Shown piece after piece: positions 19,204-28,323 of a stretch of 64,000 bases of DNA. A program made the position numbers and the translations under genes. The notes under the pieces are model-generated. The model was not told where the DNA came from and did not search any database. It was given only the letters and a program-made list of their open reading frames with translations. The stretch is from WTJH01 sp049889695. GTDB lineage: Bacteria > Bacteroidota > Bacteroidia > Flavobacteriales > Flavobacteriaceae. Numbering within the stretch: the first letter of the stretch is position 1; the number at the start of each line of letters is the position of its first letter. The stretch spans positions 297,878 to 361,877 of the forward strand of contig JBMHCX010000005.1 of the NCBI GenBank assembly GCA_049889695.1, read 5' to 3'.

Positions 19204-21333
19204 ATGGCAAAAAGAGATTTAAAATACACGCGGAACATCGGGATTGCGGCCCACATCGACGCTGGAAAAACAACCACTACAGAGCGTATCCTTTTCTATA
19301 CGGGAGTTAGCCACAAGATTGGTGAAGTACACGACGGGGCTGCAACTATGGACTGGATGGAGCAGGAGCAAGAAAGAGGAATTACCATTACCTCTGCTGC
19401 CACTACCTGTACTTGGAATTTCCCAACCGAACAGGGACAACCTACCGCCGATGCTAAACCGTATCAGTTTAATATAATCGATACTCCCGGTCACGTGGAT
19501 TTTACGGTGGAAGTGAACCGTTCCTTACGTGTATTGGATGGATTAGTCTTCCTATTTAGTGCTGTTGACGGGGTTGAACCTCAGTCAGAGACAAACTGGA
19601 GACTGGCCGACAACTATAAAGTACCACGTATTGGATTTGTTAACAAGATGGACCGTCAAGGATCCAACTTCTTGGGCGTATGCCAACAAGTTCGAGACAT
19701 GCTGAAATCTAACGCTGTACCAATTGTTTTAAACATTGGTGATGAAGAGGATTTCCGCGGGATTGTCGACTTGGTAAAAAACCGAGCCATCGTATGGCAC
19801 GACGATAAGTTTGGATCTACGTTCGATGTCATCGATATTCCAGACGATCTAAAAGACGAAGCCGAAGAGCTTAGAGGAGCACTTATCGAGGCCGTTGCCG
19901 AGTACGATGAGCAGCTTTTAGAAAAATATTTCGAAGACCCAGATTCTATCTCTGAAGACGAGGTGCACAATGCCCTTCGCGCAGCTACACAGGATATGAG
20001 TATCATTCCTATGGTCTGTGGATCTTCCTTCAAAAACAAAGGAGTTCAATTCTTATTGGATGCTGTTTGTCGTTACTTGCCTTCTCCTGAAGACAAAGAA
20101 GCGATTGTAGGTACAGATCCAAATTCAGAGGAAGAGATTTCTCGTAAGCCGAGTGTTGATGAGCCTTTCTCTGCTCTTGCATTTAAAATTGCAACCGATC
20201 CTTTTGTAGGGCGTTTAGCGTTCTTTAGAGCGTATTCTGGTCGCTTAGATGCAGGATCTTACGTGTTGAACAACCGCTCTGGGAACAAAGAACGTATCTC
20301 ACGTATCTATCAGATGCATTCTAACAAGCAAAATTCCATCGACTTTATTGAAGCTGGAGATATTGGAGCAGCAGTAGGATTTAAGGATATCAAAACAGGG
20401 GATACTCTTTCTGAAGAAAAATCTCCGATTATCCTTGAGAGTATGGAGTTTCCTGATCCCGTAATCGGTATTGCCGTTGAGCCTAAGACTAAGGCCGATG
20501 TGGATAAACTAGGGATGGCGCTTGCCAAACTAGCGGAGGAAGACCCAACCTTCCAGGTAAAAACAGACGAAGCCTCTGGGCAGACGGTTATTTCCGGTAT
20601 GGGAGAATTACACTTGGATATTATCGTGGATAGATTAAGACGCGAATTCAAAGTGGAAGTCAACCAGGGTCAGCCACAAGTTGAGTACAAAGAAGCGTTG
20701 ACAGCTCAGGCCAATCACCGTGAGGTGTACAAAAAACAAACGGGTGGTCGCGGTAAGTTTGCCGATATCGTCTTTACGATTGAGCCTGCTGAAGAAGGAA
20801 AAACTGGTCTTGAATTTATCAACGAAATCAAGGGAGGTAACATTCCTAAAGAATATATTCCATCTGTAGAAAAAGGGTTTAAGGACTCTATGAAAAATGG
20901 TCCTTTAGCTGGATTCGAGGTGGATGCCATGAAGATTACTTTGAAAGACGGTTCTTTCCACCCTGTGGATTCCGATTCTCTTTCTTTCGAATTGGCCGCT
21001 AAACTTGGATTTAAAGAATCAGCCAAAGCAGCTCGAGCTGTCATTATGGAGCCGATTAAGAAACTCGAAGAATTGCCCCCAGCAGAAAACATGGGTGATA
21101 TCGTAGGAGACCTAAACCGCCGTCGTGGTCAGGTAAATTCTATGGACGATCGAGCAGGATCCAAAGTAGTGAAAGCAGAAGTGCCTCTATCTGAAATGTT
21201 TGGTTACGTAACTTCATTGCGTACCCTTTCATCAGGTCGTGCTACTTCTACCATGGAGTTCTCACACTACAGTGAAACCCCATCCAATATTTCAGAACAA
21301 GTAATTGCCGAAGTACAAGGTAAAAACGCATAA
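19204..21333 (+). CDS. fusA: Elongation factor G
   Basis: 709 residues. EF-G is the GTPase that drives translocation. The G domain has the P-loop AHIDAGKT (16-23), the G2 effector Thr in RGITITSAATT, DTPGHVDF (G3) and NKMD (G4), followed by domains II-V with the GMGELHLDI motif in domain III. It is followed at once by rpsJ, 5 bp away: tuf, which separates these genes in many bacteria, is absent, as is usual in Bacteroidota. Confidence 0.98.
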   Translation: MAKRDLKYTRNIGIAAHIDAGKTTTTERILFYTGVSHKIGEVHDGAATMDWMEQEQERGITITSAATTCTWNFPTEQGQPTADAKPYQFNIIDTPGHVDFTVEVNRSLRVLDGLVFLFSAVDGVEPQSETNWRLADNYKVPRIGFVNKMDRQGSNFLGVCQQVRDMLKSNAVPIVLNIGDEEDFRGIVDLVKNRAIVWHDDKFGSTFDVIDIPDDLKDEAEELRGALIEAVAEYDEQLLEKYFEDPDSISEDEVHNALRAATQDMSIIPMVCGSSFKNKGVQFLLDAVCRYLPSPEDKEAIVGTDPNSEEEISRKPSVDEPFSALAFKIATDPFVGRLAFFRAYSGRLDAGSYVLNNRSGNKERISRIYQMHSNKQNSIDFIEAGDIGAAVGFKDIKTGDTLSEEKSPIILESMEFPDPVIGIAVEPKTKADVDKLGMALAKLAEEDPTFQVKTDEASGQTVISGMGELHLDIIVDRLRREFKVEVNQGQPQVEYKEALTAQANHREVYKKQTGGRGKFADIVFTIEPAEEGKTGLEFINEIKGGNIPKEYIPSVEKGFKDSMKNGPLAGFEVDAMKITLKDGSFHPVDSDSLSFELAAKLGFKESAKAARAVIMEPIKKLEELPPAENMGDIVGDLNRRRGQVNSMDDRAGSKVVKAEVPLSEMFGYVTSLRTLSSGRATSTMEFSHYSETPSNISEQVIAEVQGKNA

Positions 21334-21338
21334 GTGAT

Positions 21339-21644
21339 ATGAGTCAAAAAATTAGAATTAAGCTTAAATCGTACGATCACAACTTGGTAGACAAGTCTGC
21401 TGACAAGATCGTTAAGACGGTAAAAACAACAGGTGCTGTCGTTACTGGTCCAATTCCATTACCGACCCACAAAAAATACTTTACCGTATTGCGTTCACCT
21501 CACGTGAATAAAAAATCACGGGAACAGTTTAAGTTGTGTTCCTACAAGCGATTACTAGATATCTACAGCTCTTCTTCCAAAACCATCGACGCATTGATGA
21601 AGTTGGAATTACCGAGCGGAGTTGAAGTAGAGATCAAAGTCTGA
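21339..21644 (+). CDS. rpsJ: 30S ribosomal protein S10
   Basis: 101 residues. S10 sits in the 30S head and in other bacteria also acts with NusB in antitermination. The LKSYDHNLVDKSADKI start and the PTHKKYFTVLRSPHVNKKSR loop are conserved. It opens the S10 block 5 bp after fusA, so the str and S10 blocks are one transcription unit here. Confidence 0.98.
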   Translation: MSQKIRIKLKSYDHNLVDKSADKIVKTVKTTGAVVTGPIPLPTHKKYFTVLRSPHVNKKSREQFKLCSYKRLLDIYSSSSKTIDALMKLELPSGVEVEIKV

Positions 21645-21684
21645 TCTACTTAAAATTGATTAATTAATAACTAAATAAATAAAC

Positions 21685-22302
21685 ATGTCTGGGTTAATAG
21701 GAAAAAAGATCGGTATGACCAGCCTCTTCGACGACAACGGGAAAAACATCCCTTGTACGGTTCTAGAAGTTGGGCCATGCGTGGTCACCCAAGTCAGAAC
21801 CGAAGAGGTTGACGGGTACAATGCAGTGCAACTCGGTTTCGATGACAAGGCAGAAAAAAGGAGTAACAAAGCGGCGATCGGTCATTTTAAGAAAGCCAAC
21901 ACTGCTCCTAAGAAAAAAGTTGCTGAGTTTCGAAACTTCGATCAAGAATTAAATTTAGGAGATACCGTTGGGGTCGATCTTTTCCAAGAGGGAGAGTTCG
22001 TTGACGTTTCGGGTACTTCTAAGGGAAAAGGTTTCCAAGGGGTTGTTAAGCGCCATGGATTCGCTGGAGTAGGTCAAGCAACTCACGGGCAGCACAATCG
22101 TTTGCGCGCCCCAGGATCTATTGGAGCAGCATCTTATCCTGCACGTGTATTCAAAGGAATGCGTATGGCAGGTCAGATGGGAAATGAAAAAGTAAAAGTT
22201 CAAAACTTACGCGTTTTAAAAGTAGTTCCGGAAAAGAACTTACTGGTAGTGAAAGGTTGTGTACCTGGACACAAAAACGCTTATGTAATCGTTCAGAAAT
22301 AA
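21685..22302 (+). CDS. rplC: 50S ribosomal protein L3
   Basis: 205 residues. L3 binds near the 3' end of 23S rRNA and reaches the peptidyl-transferase centre. The conserved loop GVVKRHGFAGVGQATHG contains the Gln (in GQ) that is methylated by PrmB in proteobacteria, and GRMRMAGQ-like KGMRMAGQMGN follows. A 40-bp A/T-rich gap precedes it without a Shine-Dalgarno sequence. Its stop overlaps the rplD start by one base (TAATG). Confidence 0.98.
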   Translation: MSGLIGKKIGMTSLFDDNGKNIPCTVLEVGPCVVTQVRTEEVDGYNAVQLGFDDKAEKRSNKAAIGHFKKANTAPKKKVAEFRNFDQELNLGDTVGVDLFQEGEFVDVSGTSKGKGFQGVVKRHGFAGVGQATHGQHNRLRAPGSIGAASYPARVFKGMRMAGQMGNEKVKVQNLRVLKVVPEKNLLVVKGCVPGHKNAYVIVQK

Positions 22303-22931
22303 TGGAATTAGCTGTATTATCAATTCAAGGAAAAGAGACAGGCCGCAAGACGGAACTGGATCAGACGGTATTCGGGATTGAACCCAGCCAACACGCCATG
22401 TATTTGGACGTGAAACAACACTTGGCTAACCGCAGACAAGGAACACACAAATCTAAAGAGCGCGCAGAGATTGTGGGAAGTACTCGCAAAATCAAGCGTC
22501 AAAAGGGAACAGGTACAGCTCGTGCTGGTTCCATTAAAAACCCACTCTTTAGAGGTGGAGGTCGCGTTTTTGGACCCACTCCACGCGATTATAGCCAAAA
22601 GGTGAATAAAAAAGTGAAGCGTCTTGCCCGACGTTCAGCTCTTAGCCAAAAAGCGGCAGAGCAGGCCATCATCGTGGTGGAAGACTTTAACTTTGAAGCG
22701 CCTAAAACAAAAGCATACACAGAGGTCCTTCAGGCCCTTGGTGTTGCCGACAAGAAATCTTTATTGGTGCTCAATGCTAACGAGGCAAACGTATATCTTT
22801 CTTCTAGAAATTTACCAAAGGCTCAAGTGACCACTAAAGACGAACTAAACACCTACGGAATTGCCAATGCCAATACACTGATATTGTCTGAAAGCGCCGT
22901 AGCAAGTATCACTTCAAGCTTAAAGCAATAA
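22302..22931 (+). CDS. rplD: 50S ribosomal protein L4
   Basis: 209 residues from the ATG that overlaps the rplC stop (TAATG); an upstream in-frame ATG inside rplC is not credible. L4 lines the exit tunnel with its extended loop (about residues 45-100: QKGTGTARAGSIKNPLFRGG) and in E. coli represses the S10 operon. No S10-type leader is visible upstream in this fused operon, so L4 control may not be conserved. Confidence 0.97.
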   Translation: MELAVLSIQGKETGRKTELDQTVFGIEPSQHAMYLDVKQHLANRRQGTHKSKERAEIVGSTRKIKRQKGTGTARAGSIKNPLFRGGGRVFGPTPRDYSQKVNKKVKRLARRSALSQKAAEQAIIVVEDFNFEAPKTKAYTEVLQALGVADKKSLLVLNANEANVYLSSRNLPKAQVTTKDELNTYGIANANTLILSESAVASITSSLKQ

Positions 22932-22934
22932 GTC

Positions 22935-23225
22935 ATGGCTATTCTGATTAAACCTATCATTACGGAAAAGGCAACGCATGATAGCGAAATGAACAACAAG
23001 TACACCTTTTTGGTGGACACACGTGCCAACAAGATTGAAATTAAAAAAGCTGTTGAAGCAGCGTATGGAGTAGCCGTTGAAAACGTTCGAACGCTCAATT
23101 ACGGGCCAGAACGTAGAACACGCTTCACCAAAACAGGAATTCAACGCGGAAAATCTGTCGCTACTAAAAAAGCCATTGTGCAAGTAGCGGAGGGAGATTC
23201 CATTGATTTATATAGCAATTTATAA
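22935..23225 (+). CDS. rplW: 50S ribosomal protein L23
   Basis: 96 residues. L23 forms the docking site for SRP and trigger factor beside the tunnel exit. The start ILIKPIITEKAT and the FLVDTRANKIEIKKAVE stretch are typical. The ATG is 3 bp after the rplD stop, so translation is probably coupled. Confidence 0.97.
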   Translation: MAILIKPIITEKATHDSEMNNKYTFLVDTRANKIEIKKAVEAAYGVAVENVRTLNYGPERRTRFTKTGIQRGKSVATKKAIVQVAEGDSIDLYSNL

Positions 23226-23234
23226 TAGCGTCAC

Positions 23235-24059
23235 ATGTCAGTTAGAAAATTAAAACCGATAACCCCGGCGCAGCGATTTAGAGTAGTAAATGGATTTGAC
23301 GCAATTACTACTGATAAGCCGGAGAAGAGCTTGCTCGATTCGAAAAAGCGTACTGGGGGCCGAAACAACAAAGGAAAAATGACGGTTCGCCACCGCGGTG
23401 GAGGACATAAGCGTCGTTACCGAATCATTGACTTCAAGCGAAACAAATTTGATGTCGCTGCTGAAGTAAAAACCATTGAGTACGATCCAAACCGATCTGC
23501 ATTTATTGCTCTTGTGCAATATACAGACGGCGAAAAGCGCTACATCGTTGCGCCCAATGGATTGCAAGTAGGGCAACAAATACAATCAGGAGAGAATGCT
23601 GCTCCTGAAGTAGGAAATGCGCTGCCACTCTCAAAAATTCCATTAGGAACCATCATCTCTTGTATAGAGCTTACCCCAGGAAACGGAGCTACTATTGCAC
23701 GTTCTGCCGGTGCTTTTGCACAGTTGATGGCTCGTGAAGGAAAGTTTGCTACTGTGAAGATGCCATCAGGTGAGACTCGTCTGATTTTGGTAAATGCCAT
23801 GGCTGTCATCGGTGCCGTATCGAATTCCGACCACCAATTGTTGGTGTCTGGAAAAGCGGGACGCTCTCGTTGGCTAGGTCGTCGTCCACGGACAAGACCA
23901 GTTGCCATGAATCCGATTGATCACCCCATGGGTGGAGGGGAAGGACGTGCCTCTGGAGGACATCCGCGTAACCGCAATGGTGTGCCTGCCAAAGGTTATC
24001 GTACCCGCAATCGCAAAAAGGCGAGTAATAAGTTTATTGTGGAACGTAGAAAAAAATAA
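23235..24059 (+). CDS. rplB: 50S ribosomal protein L2
   Basis: 274 residues. L2 is needed for subunit joining and peptidyl transfer. The RNA-binding core and the C-terminal MNPIDHPMGGGEGRASGG motif, with the functionally important His in DHP, are intact. The spacing is 9 bp after rplW and 3 bp before rpsS. Confidence 0.98.
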   Translation: MSVRKLKPITPAQRFRVVNGFDAITTDKPEKSLLDSKKRTGGRNNKGKMTVRHRGGGHKRRYRIIDFKRNKFDVAAEVKTIEYDPNRSAFIALVQYTDGEKRYIVAPNGLQVGQQIQSGENAAPEVGNALPLSKIPLGTIISCIELTPGNGATIARSAGAFAQLMAREGKFATVKMPSGETRLILVNAMAVIGAVSNSDHQLLVSGKAGRSRWLGRRPRTRPVAMNPIDHPMGGGEGRASGGHPRNRNGVPAKGYRTRNRKKASNKFIVERRKK

Positions 24060-24062
24060 GAT

Positions 24063-24341
24063 ATGGCTCGTTCACTAAAAAAAGGACCCTATGTGCACCA
24101 CAGCTTGGAAAAGAAGGTGCAACAGAATATTGAAGACAACAAAAAGACAGTAATCAAGACTTGGTCGCGTGCCTCTATGATTACTCCAGACTTTGTTGGA
24201 CAAACGATTGCCGTTCACAACGGTCGTCAGTTTGTACCGGTTTATGTAACTGAAAACATGGTAGGACACAAACTAGGAGAGTTTTCGCCAACGCGTTCTT
24301 TCCGAGGTCATGCCGGTGCTAAGAATAAAGGTAAAAAATAA
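24063..24341 (+). CDS. rpsS: 30S ribosomal protein S19
   Basis: 92 residues. S19 is in the 30S head and contacts the A-site tRNA and S13. It starts MARSLKKGPYVHHSLEKKV and carries the conserved HNGRQFVPVYVTENMVGHKLGEF segment split across residues about 50-75. It is closely spaced between rplB and rplV. Confidence 0.98.
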   Translation: MARSLKKGPYVHHSLEKKVQQNIEDNKKTVIKTWSRASMITPDFVGQTIAVHNGRQFVPVYVTENMVGHKLGEFSPTRSFRGHAGAKNKGKK

Positions 24342-24346
24342 GGCTC

Positions 24347-24751
24347 ATGGGAAATCGTAAACACAACGCAGCTCAAGCCCGCAAAGAAGCCCGCAAAAAT
24401 GTGGCCTTTGCTAAACTGAACAACTGTCCTACTTCTCCGCGTAAAATGCGTTTAGTAGCCGATCAGGTTCGCGGTGCTCATGTCAACAATGCTTTGGCTA
24501 TCCTCAAGTTTAGTCCTAAAGAAGCTTCACGTCGTCTAGAAAAGCTATTGCTTTCCGCAATCGCAAACTGGCAAGCGAAGAATGAAGAGGCTGATGTAGA
24601 AAAAGCCAATCTTTTTGTTAAAGAAATCCGTGTGGACGGAGGTAGCATGCTCAAGCGCTTGCAACCTGCACCACAAGGGCGTGCTCACAGAATTCGTAAA
24701 CGTTCCAACCACGTGACTCTCGTGCTCGGAGCTTCAAACTTGGAAAACTAA
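24347..24751 (+). CDS. rplV: 50S ribosomal protein L22
   Basis: 134 residues, slightly longer than the E. coli protein (110) because of an N-terminal basic extension (MGNRKHNAAQARKEARKN). L22 lines the exit tunnel with a beta-hairpin; the RLQPAPQGRAHRIRKRSNH segment is that loop. The SPRKMRLVADQVRG signature is intact. Confidence 0.97.
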   Translation: MGNRKHNAAQARKEARKNVAFAKLNNCPTSPRKMRLVADQVRGAHVNNALAILKFSPKEASRRLEKLLLSAIANWQAKNEEADVEKANLFVKEIRVDGGSMLKRLQPAPQGRAHRIRKRSNHVTLVLGASNLEN

Positions 24752-24752
24752 T

Positions 24753-25469
24753 ATGGGACAGAAAACAAATCCAATCGGAAATCGCTTAGGGATCATTCGC
24801 GGATGGGACTCCAACTGGTTTGGGGGTCGCAACTATGGCGATAAACTCGCAGAAGACGATAAAATCCGTCGATACATTCACGCACGTTTGTCCAAAGCTA
24901 GTGTGTCTAACGTTATTATCGAACGTACTTTAAAGCTCATCACTGTAACCATTACAACTGCTCGTCCAGGAATCATCATTGGAAAAGCAGGGCAAGAGGT
25001 CGACAAGCTGAAAGAAGAGCTCAAGAAGTTAACAGACAAAGAAGTTCAGATCAACATTCACGAGATCAAGCGTCCTGAATTAGACGCTCAGTTAGTGGGT
25101 GCTTCTATCGCTCGCCAGATCGAGAGTCGTATTTCTTACCGTCGTGCCATCAAGATGGCCATTGCTGCGGCAATGCGTATGAACGCCGAAGGAATCAAGA
25201 TTCAGATTTCAGGACGATTGAACGGTGCCGAGATGGCTCGATCTGAATCCTACAAGGAAGGACGTATTCCTTTATCCACTTTCCGTGCAGATATCGACTA
25301 TGCTTTAGTTGAAGCGCATACAACCTACGGACGTTTAGGCGTTAAAGTATGGATCATGAAAGGGGAAGTATACGGAAAGCGTGAACTTTCACCTCTGGTA
25401 GGAATGACAAAAAAATCAGGCGGAGGAAATAAAGGCCAAGGTGGTGGTCGCCAACGCAGACGAAAATAA
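24753..25469 (+). CDS. rpsC: 30S ribosomal protein S3
   Basis: 238 residues. S3 forms part of the mRNA entry tunnel. It has an N-terminal KH domain with the GxxG-type loop GIIIGKAGQE (about 71-80) and the C-terminal S3 domain with SGRLNGAEMARSE. The tail is Gly/Arg/Lys-rich (GGGNKGQGGGRQRRRK), as in other Bacteroidota. It starts one base after the rplV stop. Confidence 0.98.
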   Translation: MGQKTNPIGNRLGIIRGWDSNWFGGRNYGDKLAEDDKIRRYIHARLSKASVSNVIIERTLKLITVTITTARPGIIIGKAGQEVDKLKEELKKLTDKEVQINIHEIKRPELDAQLVGASIARQIESRISYRRAIKMAIAAAMRMNAEGIKIQISGRLNGAEMARSESYKEGRIPLSTFRADIDYALVEAHTTYGRLGVKVWIMKGEVYGKRELSPLVGMTKKSGGGNKGQGGGRQRRRK

Positions 25470-25489
25470 AGGATTAACAAGACAGAGTT

Positions 25490-25909
25490 ATGTTACAACC
25501 TAGAAAAACCAAATTCCGTAAAGCGCAGAAAGGCCGCATGAAAGGGCTTTCCCAGCGCGGTCATCAGTTGTCCAATGGAATGTTTGGGATCAAAGCATTA
25601 GATTCGAAGTTTATTACTTCCCGCCAGATCGAGGCTGCGCGTATTGCCGCTACTCGATACATGAAAAGGGAAGGTCAGTTGTGGATTAAAATTTTCCCAG
25701 ACAAACCGATCACCAAAAAGCCTTTGGAAGTTCGTATGGGGAAAGGGAAAGGTGCACCTGAGTATTTTGTGGCCGTTGTTAAGCCCGGACGTATTATGTT
25801 CGAGGTGGCAGGCGTTCCACTTGATGTTGCCAAAGAAGCATTGCGTTTAGCCGCACAAAAGCTTCCTGTTAAAACTAAATTTGTGATTGCTCGCGATTAC
25901 GCCGCTTAA
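25490..25909 (+). CDS. rplP: 50S ribosomal protein L16
   Basis: 139 residues. L16 organises the tRNA-binding sites at the A site of the large subunit. MLQPRKTKFRKAQKGRMKG and the GKGKGAPEYFVAVVKPGR segment are diagnostic. It follows rpsC by 20 bp, with a short AAAGGA 15 bp upstream that may or may not act as a ribosome-binding site. Confidence 0.98.
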   Translation: MLQPRKTKFRKAQKGRMKGLSQRGHQLSNGMFGIKALDSKFITSRQIEAARIAATRYMKREGQLWIKIFPDKPITKKPLEVRMGKGKGAPEYFVAVVKPGRIMFEVAGVPLDVAKEALRLAAQKLPVKTKFVIARDYAA

Positions 25910-25921
25910 TACCCTGACCTC

Positions 25922-26110
25922 ATGAAACAATCAGAAATCAAACTTTTATCCGCAGCGGACTTACAAGATAAGTTAGCGGAAGCCCAAAAGCAGCTCTCCG
26001 ACATGCAATTAACACATGCGATCTCTCCCTTGGAGAATCCATTGCAAATACGAGCGCTTCGCAGAACCGTAGCCCGTTTAAAAACGGCTCTAACGCAAAA
26101 TCAAGACTAA
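25922..26110 (+). CDS. rpmC: 50S ribosomal protein L29
   Basis: 62 residues, a two-helix protein next to L23 at the tunnel exit. The start MKQSEIKLLSAADLQDKL and the NPLQIRALRRTVARLKT helix match the family. It is followed 3 bp later by rpsQ. Confidence 0.97.
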   Translation: MKQSEIKLLSAADLQDKLAEAQKQLSDMQLTHAISPLENPLQIRALRRTVARLKTALTQNQD

Positions 26111-26113
26111 GGT

Positions 26114-26371
26114 ATGGAAACGAGAAACCTGCGTAAAGAACGAATTGGTGTTGTCACCAGCAATAAAATGGAAAAGTCCATTGTCGTTTCAGAAGTGAAG
26201 CGTGTGAAGCACCCTATGTATGGAAAATTCGTATTGAAGACAAAAAAATATGTCGCTCATGACGAAGCACAAGACTGTAATGTTGGCGATACGGTTCGCA
26301 TTATGGAAACGCGCCCGTTAAGCAAGTCTAAATGCTGGCGATTGGTAGAAATCATTGAAAGAGCTAAGTAA
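26114..26371 (+). CDS. rpsQ: 30S ribosomal protein S17
   Basis: 85 residues. S17 is a primary 16S binder with an OB fold. RNLRKERIGVVTSNKMEKSI and VKHPMYGKFV are typical, and the GDTVRIMETRPLSKSKCWR signature is intact. It follows rpmC by 3 bp and precedes rplN by 2 bp. Confidence 0.98.
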   Translation: METRNLRKERIGVVTSNKMEKSIVVSEVKRVKHPMYGKFVLKTKKYVAHDEAQDCNVGDTVRIMETRPLSKSKCWRLVEIIERAK

Positions 26372-26373
26372 AC

Positions 26374-26742
26374 ATGGTACAACAAGAATCCAGACTTCGC
26401 GTCGCAGACAATACAGGAGCTAAAGAGGTCCTTACCATTCGTGTTTTGGGAGGAACCAAAAAGCGTTATGCTTCTGTAGGGGATAAAATTGTAGTGACAG
26501 TAAAAGACGCTACTCCCAACGGAACCGTAAAAAAAGGACAAGTATCAACCGCTGTGGTGGTGCGTACCGTGAAAGAAGTACGTCGACCCGATGGTTCTTA
26601 CATTCGCTTCGACGACAACGCTTGTGTGTTGCTTAACCCAACTGGAGAGATGCGCGGTACGCGTGTTTTCGGCCCTGTTGCACGTGAGCTGAGAGACAAG
26701 CAGTTTATGAAAATTGTATCATTAGCCCCTGAGGTATTATAA
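26374..26742 (+). CDS. rplN: 50S ribosomal protein L14
   Basis: 122 residues, the canonical length. L14 takes part in intersubunit bridges and binds RsfS. MVQQESRLRVADNTGAKE and the GTRVFGPVARELRDKQFMKI C-terminal signature (divided here by normal loop sequence) are present. It opens the spc block with no separate promoter. Confidence 0.98.
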   Translation: MVQQESRLRVADNTGAKEVLTIRVLGGTKKRYASVGDKIVVTVKDATPNGTVKKGQVSTAVVVRTVKEVRRPDGSYIRFDDNACVLLNPTGEMRGTRVFGPVARELRDKQFMKIVSLAPEVL

Positions 26743-26751
26743 GATCTAATC

Positions 26752-27063
26752 ATGGGAAAGTTAAAAATTAAAAAAGGGGATAAAGTTCGTGTCACTGCAG
26801 GTGAACACAAAGGACAAGAAGGCGTTGTTCAGAAAGTACTGATCGATCAGAACAAAGCCATTGTTGAAGGTGTTAACCTAGTGAAGAAACACAACAAGCC
26901 TAGCGCACAAAATCCTCAAGGAGGAATCGATGAAAAAGAAGCACCGCTTCATATTTCTAACCTTAGCCTTCTAACGGCCGATGGGAATACTACCCGTGTT
27001 GGTTATCGTGTAGAAGACGGACAAAAAGTGCGTTATGCTAAAAAATCAAATGAAGTTATTTAG
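26752..27063 (+). CDS. rplX: 50S ribosomal protein L24
   Basis: 103 residues. L24 is an assembly initiator of the large subunit. The KOW motif lies at the N-terminus (KIKKGDKVRVTAGEHKGQEG), and GGIDEKEAPLHISNL is typical of the family. It is 2 bp before rplE. Confidence 0.98.
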   Translation: MGKLKIKKGDKVRVTAGEHKGQEGVVQKVLIDQNKAIVEGVNLVKKHNKPSAQNPQGGIDEKEAPLHISNLSLLTADGNTTRVGYRVEDGQKVRYAKKSNEVI

Positions 27064-27065
27064 TC

Positions 27066-27617
27066 ATGAGTTACATTCCTAGACTTAAACAAGAATACAA
27101 AGATCGCATCGTAGGAGCGCTCAAAGAAGAGTTCAGCTACAATAATGTGATGCAAGTTCCTCGCCTAGAGAAGATTGTTCTCAGCCGTGGGGTTGGAGCT
27201 GCTGTGGCCGATAAAAAGTTAATCGATCATGCAGTAGAAGAATTAACACAAATTACGGGTCAGAAGGCTGTTGCAACACTCTCTAAGAAAGACGTTGCAA
27301 GTTTCAAATTGCGTAAAGGCATGCCGATTGGTGCTAAAGTTACCCTACGTGGAAATCAGATGTATGAATTTCTAGATCGTCTAGTAACGGCTGCACTACC
27401 ACGAGTCCGTGATTTTTCTGGTGTTAAAGCAAATGGCTTCGACGGTCGAGGAAATTACAACCTTGGAATTCGCGAGCAAATCATATTTCCTGAAATCGAT
27501 ATCGATAAAGTGAATCGTATTGCAGGAATGGACATTACTTTTGTGACAAACGCATCTACAGACAAAGAAGCTAAGTCACTCCTTCACGAATTAGGTTTAC
27601 CTTTTAAAAAGAATTAA
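27066..27617 (+). CDS. rplE: 50S ribosomal protein L5
   Basis: 183 residues. L5 binds 5S rRNA and touches S13 across the subunit interface. The signature KIVLSRGVGAAVADKK, the RDFSGVKANGFDGRGNYN loop and the C-terminal DITFVTNASTDKEAKSLL segment match. It lies one base before rpsN. Confidence 0.98.
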   Translation: MSYIPRLKQEYKDRIVGALKEEFSYNNVMQVPRLEKIVLSRGVGAAVADKKLIDHAVEELTQITGQKAVATLSKKDVASFKLRKGMPIGAKVTLRGNQMYEFLDRLVTAALPRVRDFSGVKANGFDGRGNYNLGIREQIIFPEIDIDKVNRIAGMDITFVTNASTDKEAKSLLHELGLPFKKN

Positions 27618-27618
27618 G

Positions 27619-27888
27619 ATGGCAAAAGAATCCATGAAAGCGCGTGAAGTGAAACGTGCAAAAACTGTAGCCAAGTATGCTGAAAAACGCAAAGCACTAA
27701 AAGCCGCTGGTGATTACGATGCTTTACAGAAGCTCCCTAAGAACGCTTCGCCTATCCGTATGCACAACCGTTGCAAACTCACAGGACGTCCGAAAGGATA
27801 CATGCGTCAGTTTGGAATATCTCGTGTTACCTTCAGAGAAATGGCAAACAAAGGTTTAATCCCCGGTGTAACGAAAGCCAGCTGGTAA
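27619..27888 (+). CDS. rpsN: 30S ribosomal protein S14 (long, zinc-free type)
   Basis: 89 residues with the RMHNRCKLTGRPKGYMRQF signature. Only one Cys is present, so the zinc-ribbon of the short form is missing: this is the C-minus type that does not need zinc. The L36 gene in this operon is zinc-free as well. S14 is located in the 30S head. Confidence 0.98.
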   Translation: MAKESMKAREVKRAKTVAKYAEKRKALKAAGDYDALQKLPKNASPIRMHNRCKLTGRPKGYMRQFGISRVTFREMANKGLIPGVTKASW

Positions 27889-27907
27889 TCTTAAAAGCAA
27901 ACGAATT

Positions 27908-28309
27908 ATGTTTACAGATCCTATTGCAGATTATTTAACCCGTATCCGAAATGCTAATTCAGCCGGACATCGTGTAGTAGACGTACCTGCGTCTAACCTA
28001 AAGAAGGAAATCACAAAAATCCTTTTCGACCAAGGGTATATTTTGAGTTATAAATTCGAAGACACCACCAATGGTCAGGGGAATATCAAAATCGCTTTGA
28101 AGTACGACAAGCTCACAAAAGAACCCGTGATCAAGGCTATACAGCGTATCAGTACTCCAGGTCTTCGCAAGTATGCAGGCTCCACAGAGATGCCACGAGT
28201 ACTCAACGGTCTTGGAATTGCTATCGTTTCTACTTCTAAAGGGGTGATGACTGAAAAACAAGCAAAACAACAAAATGTAGGTGGCGAATTGCTATGCTAC
28301 GTTCATTAA
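27908..28309 (+). CDS. rpsH: 30S ribosomal protein S8
   Basis: 133 residues. S8 is a central-domain assembly protein and, in E. coli, the spc operon repressor. DPIADYLTRIRNA at the start and STSKGVMTEKQAKQQNVGGE at the end are conserved. A 19-bp gap separates it from rpsN. Confidence 0.98.
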   Translation: MFTDPIADYLTRIRNANSAGHRVVDVPASNLKKEITKILFDQGYILSYKFEDTTNGQGNIKIALKYDKLTKEPVIKAIQRISTPGLRKYAGSTEMPRVLNGLGIAIVSTSKGVMTEKQAKQQNVGGELLCYVH

Positions 28310-28323
28310 TAAACGACTGAATT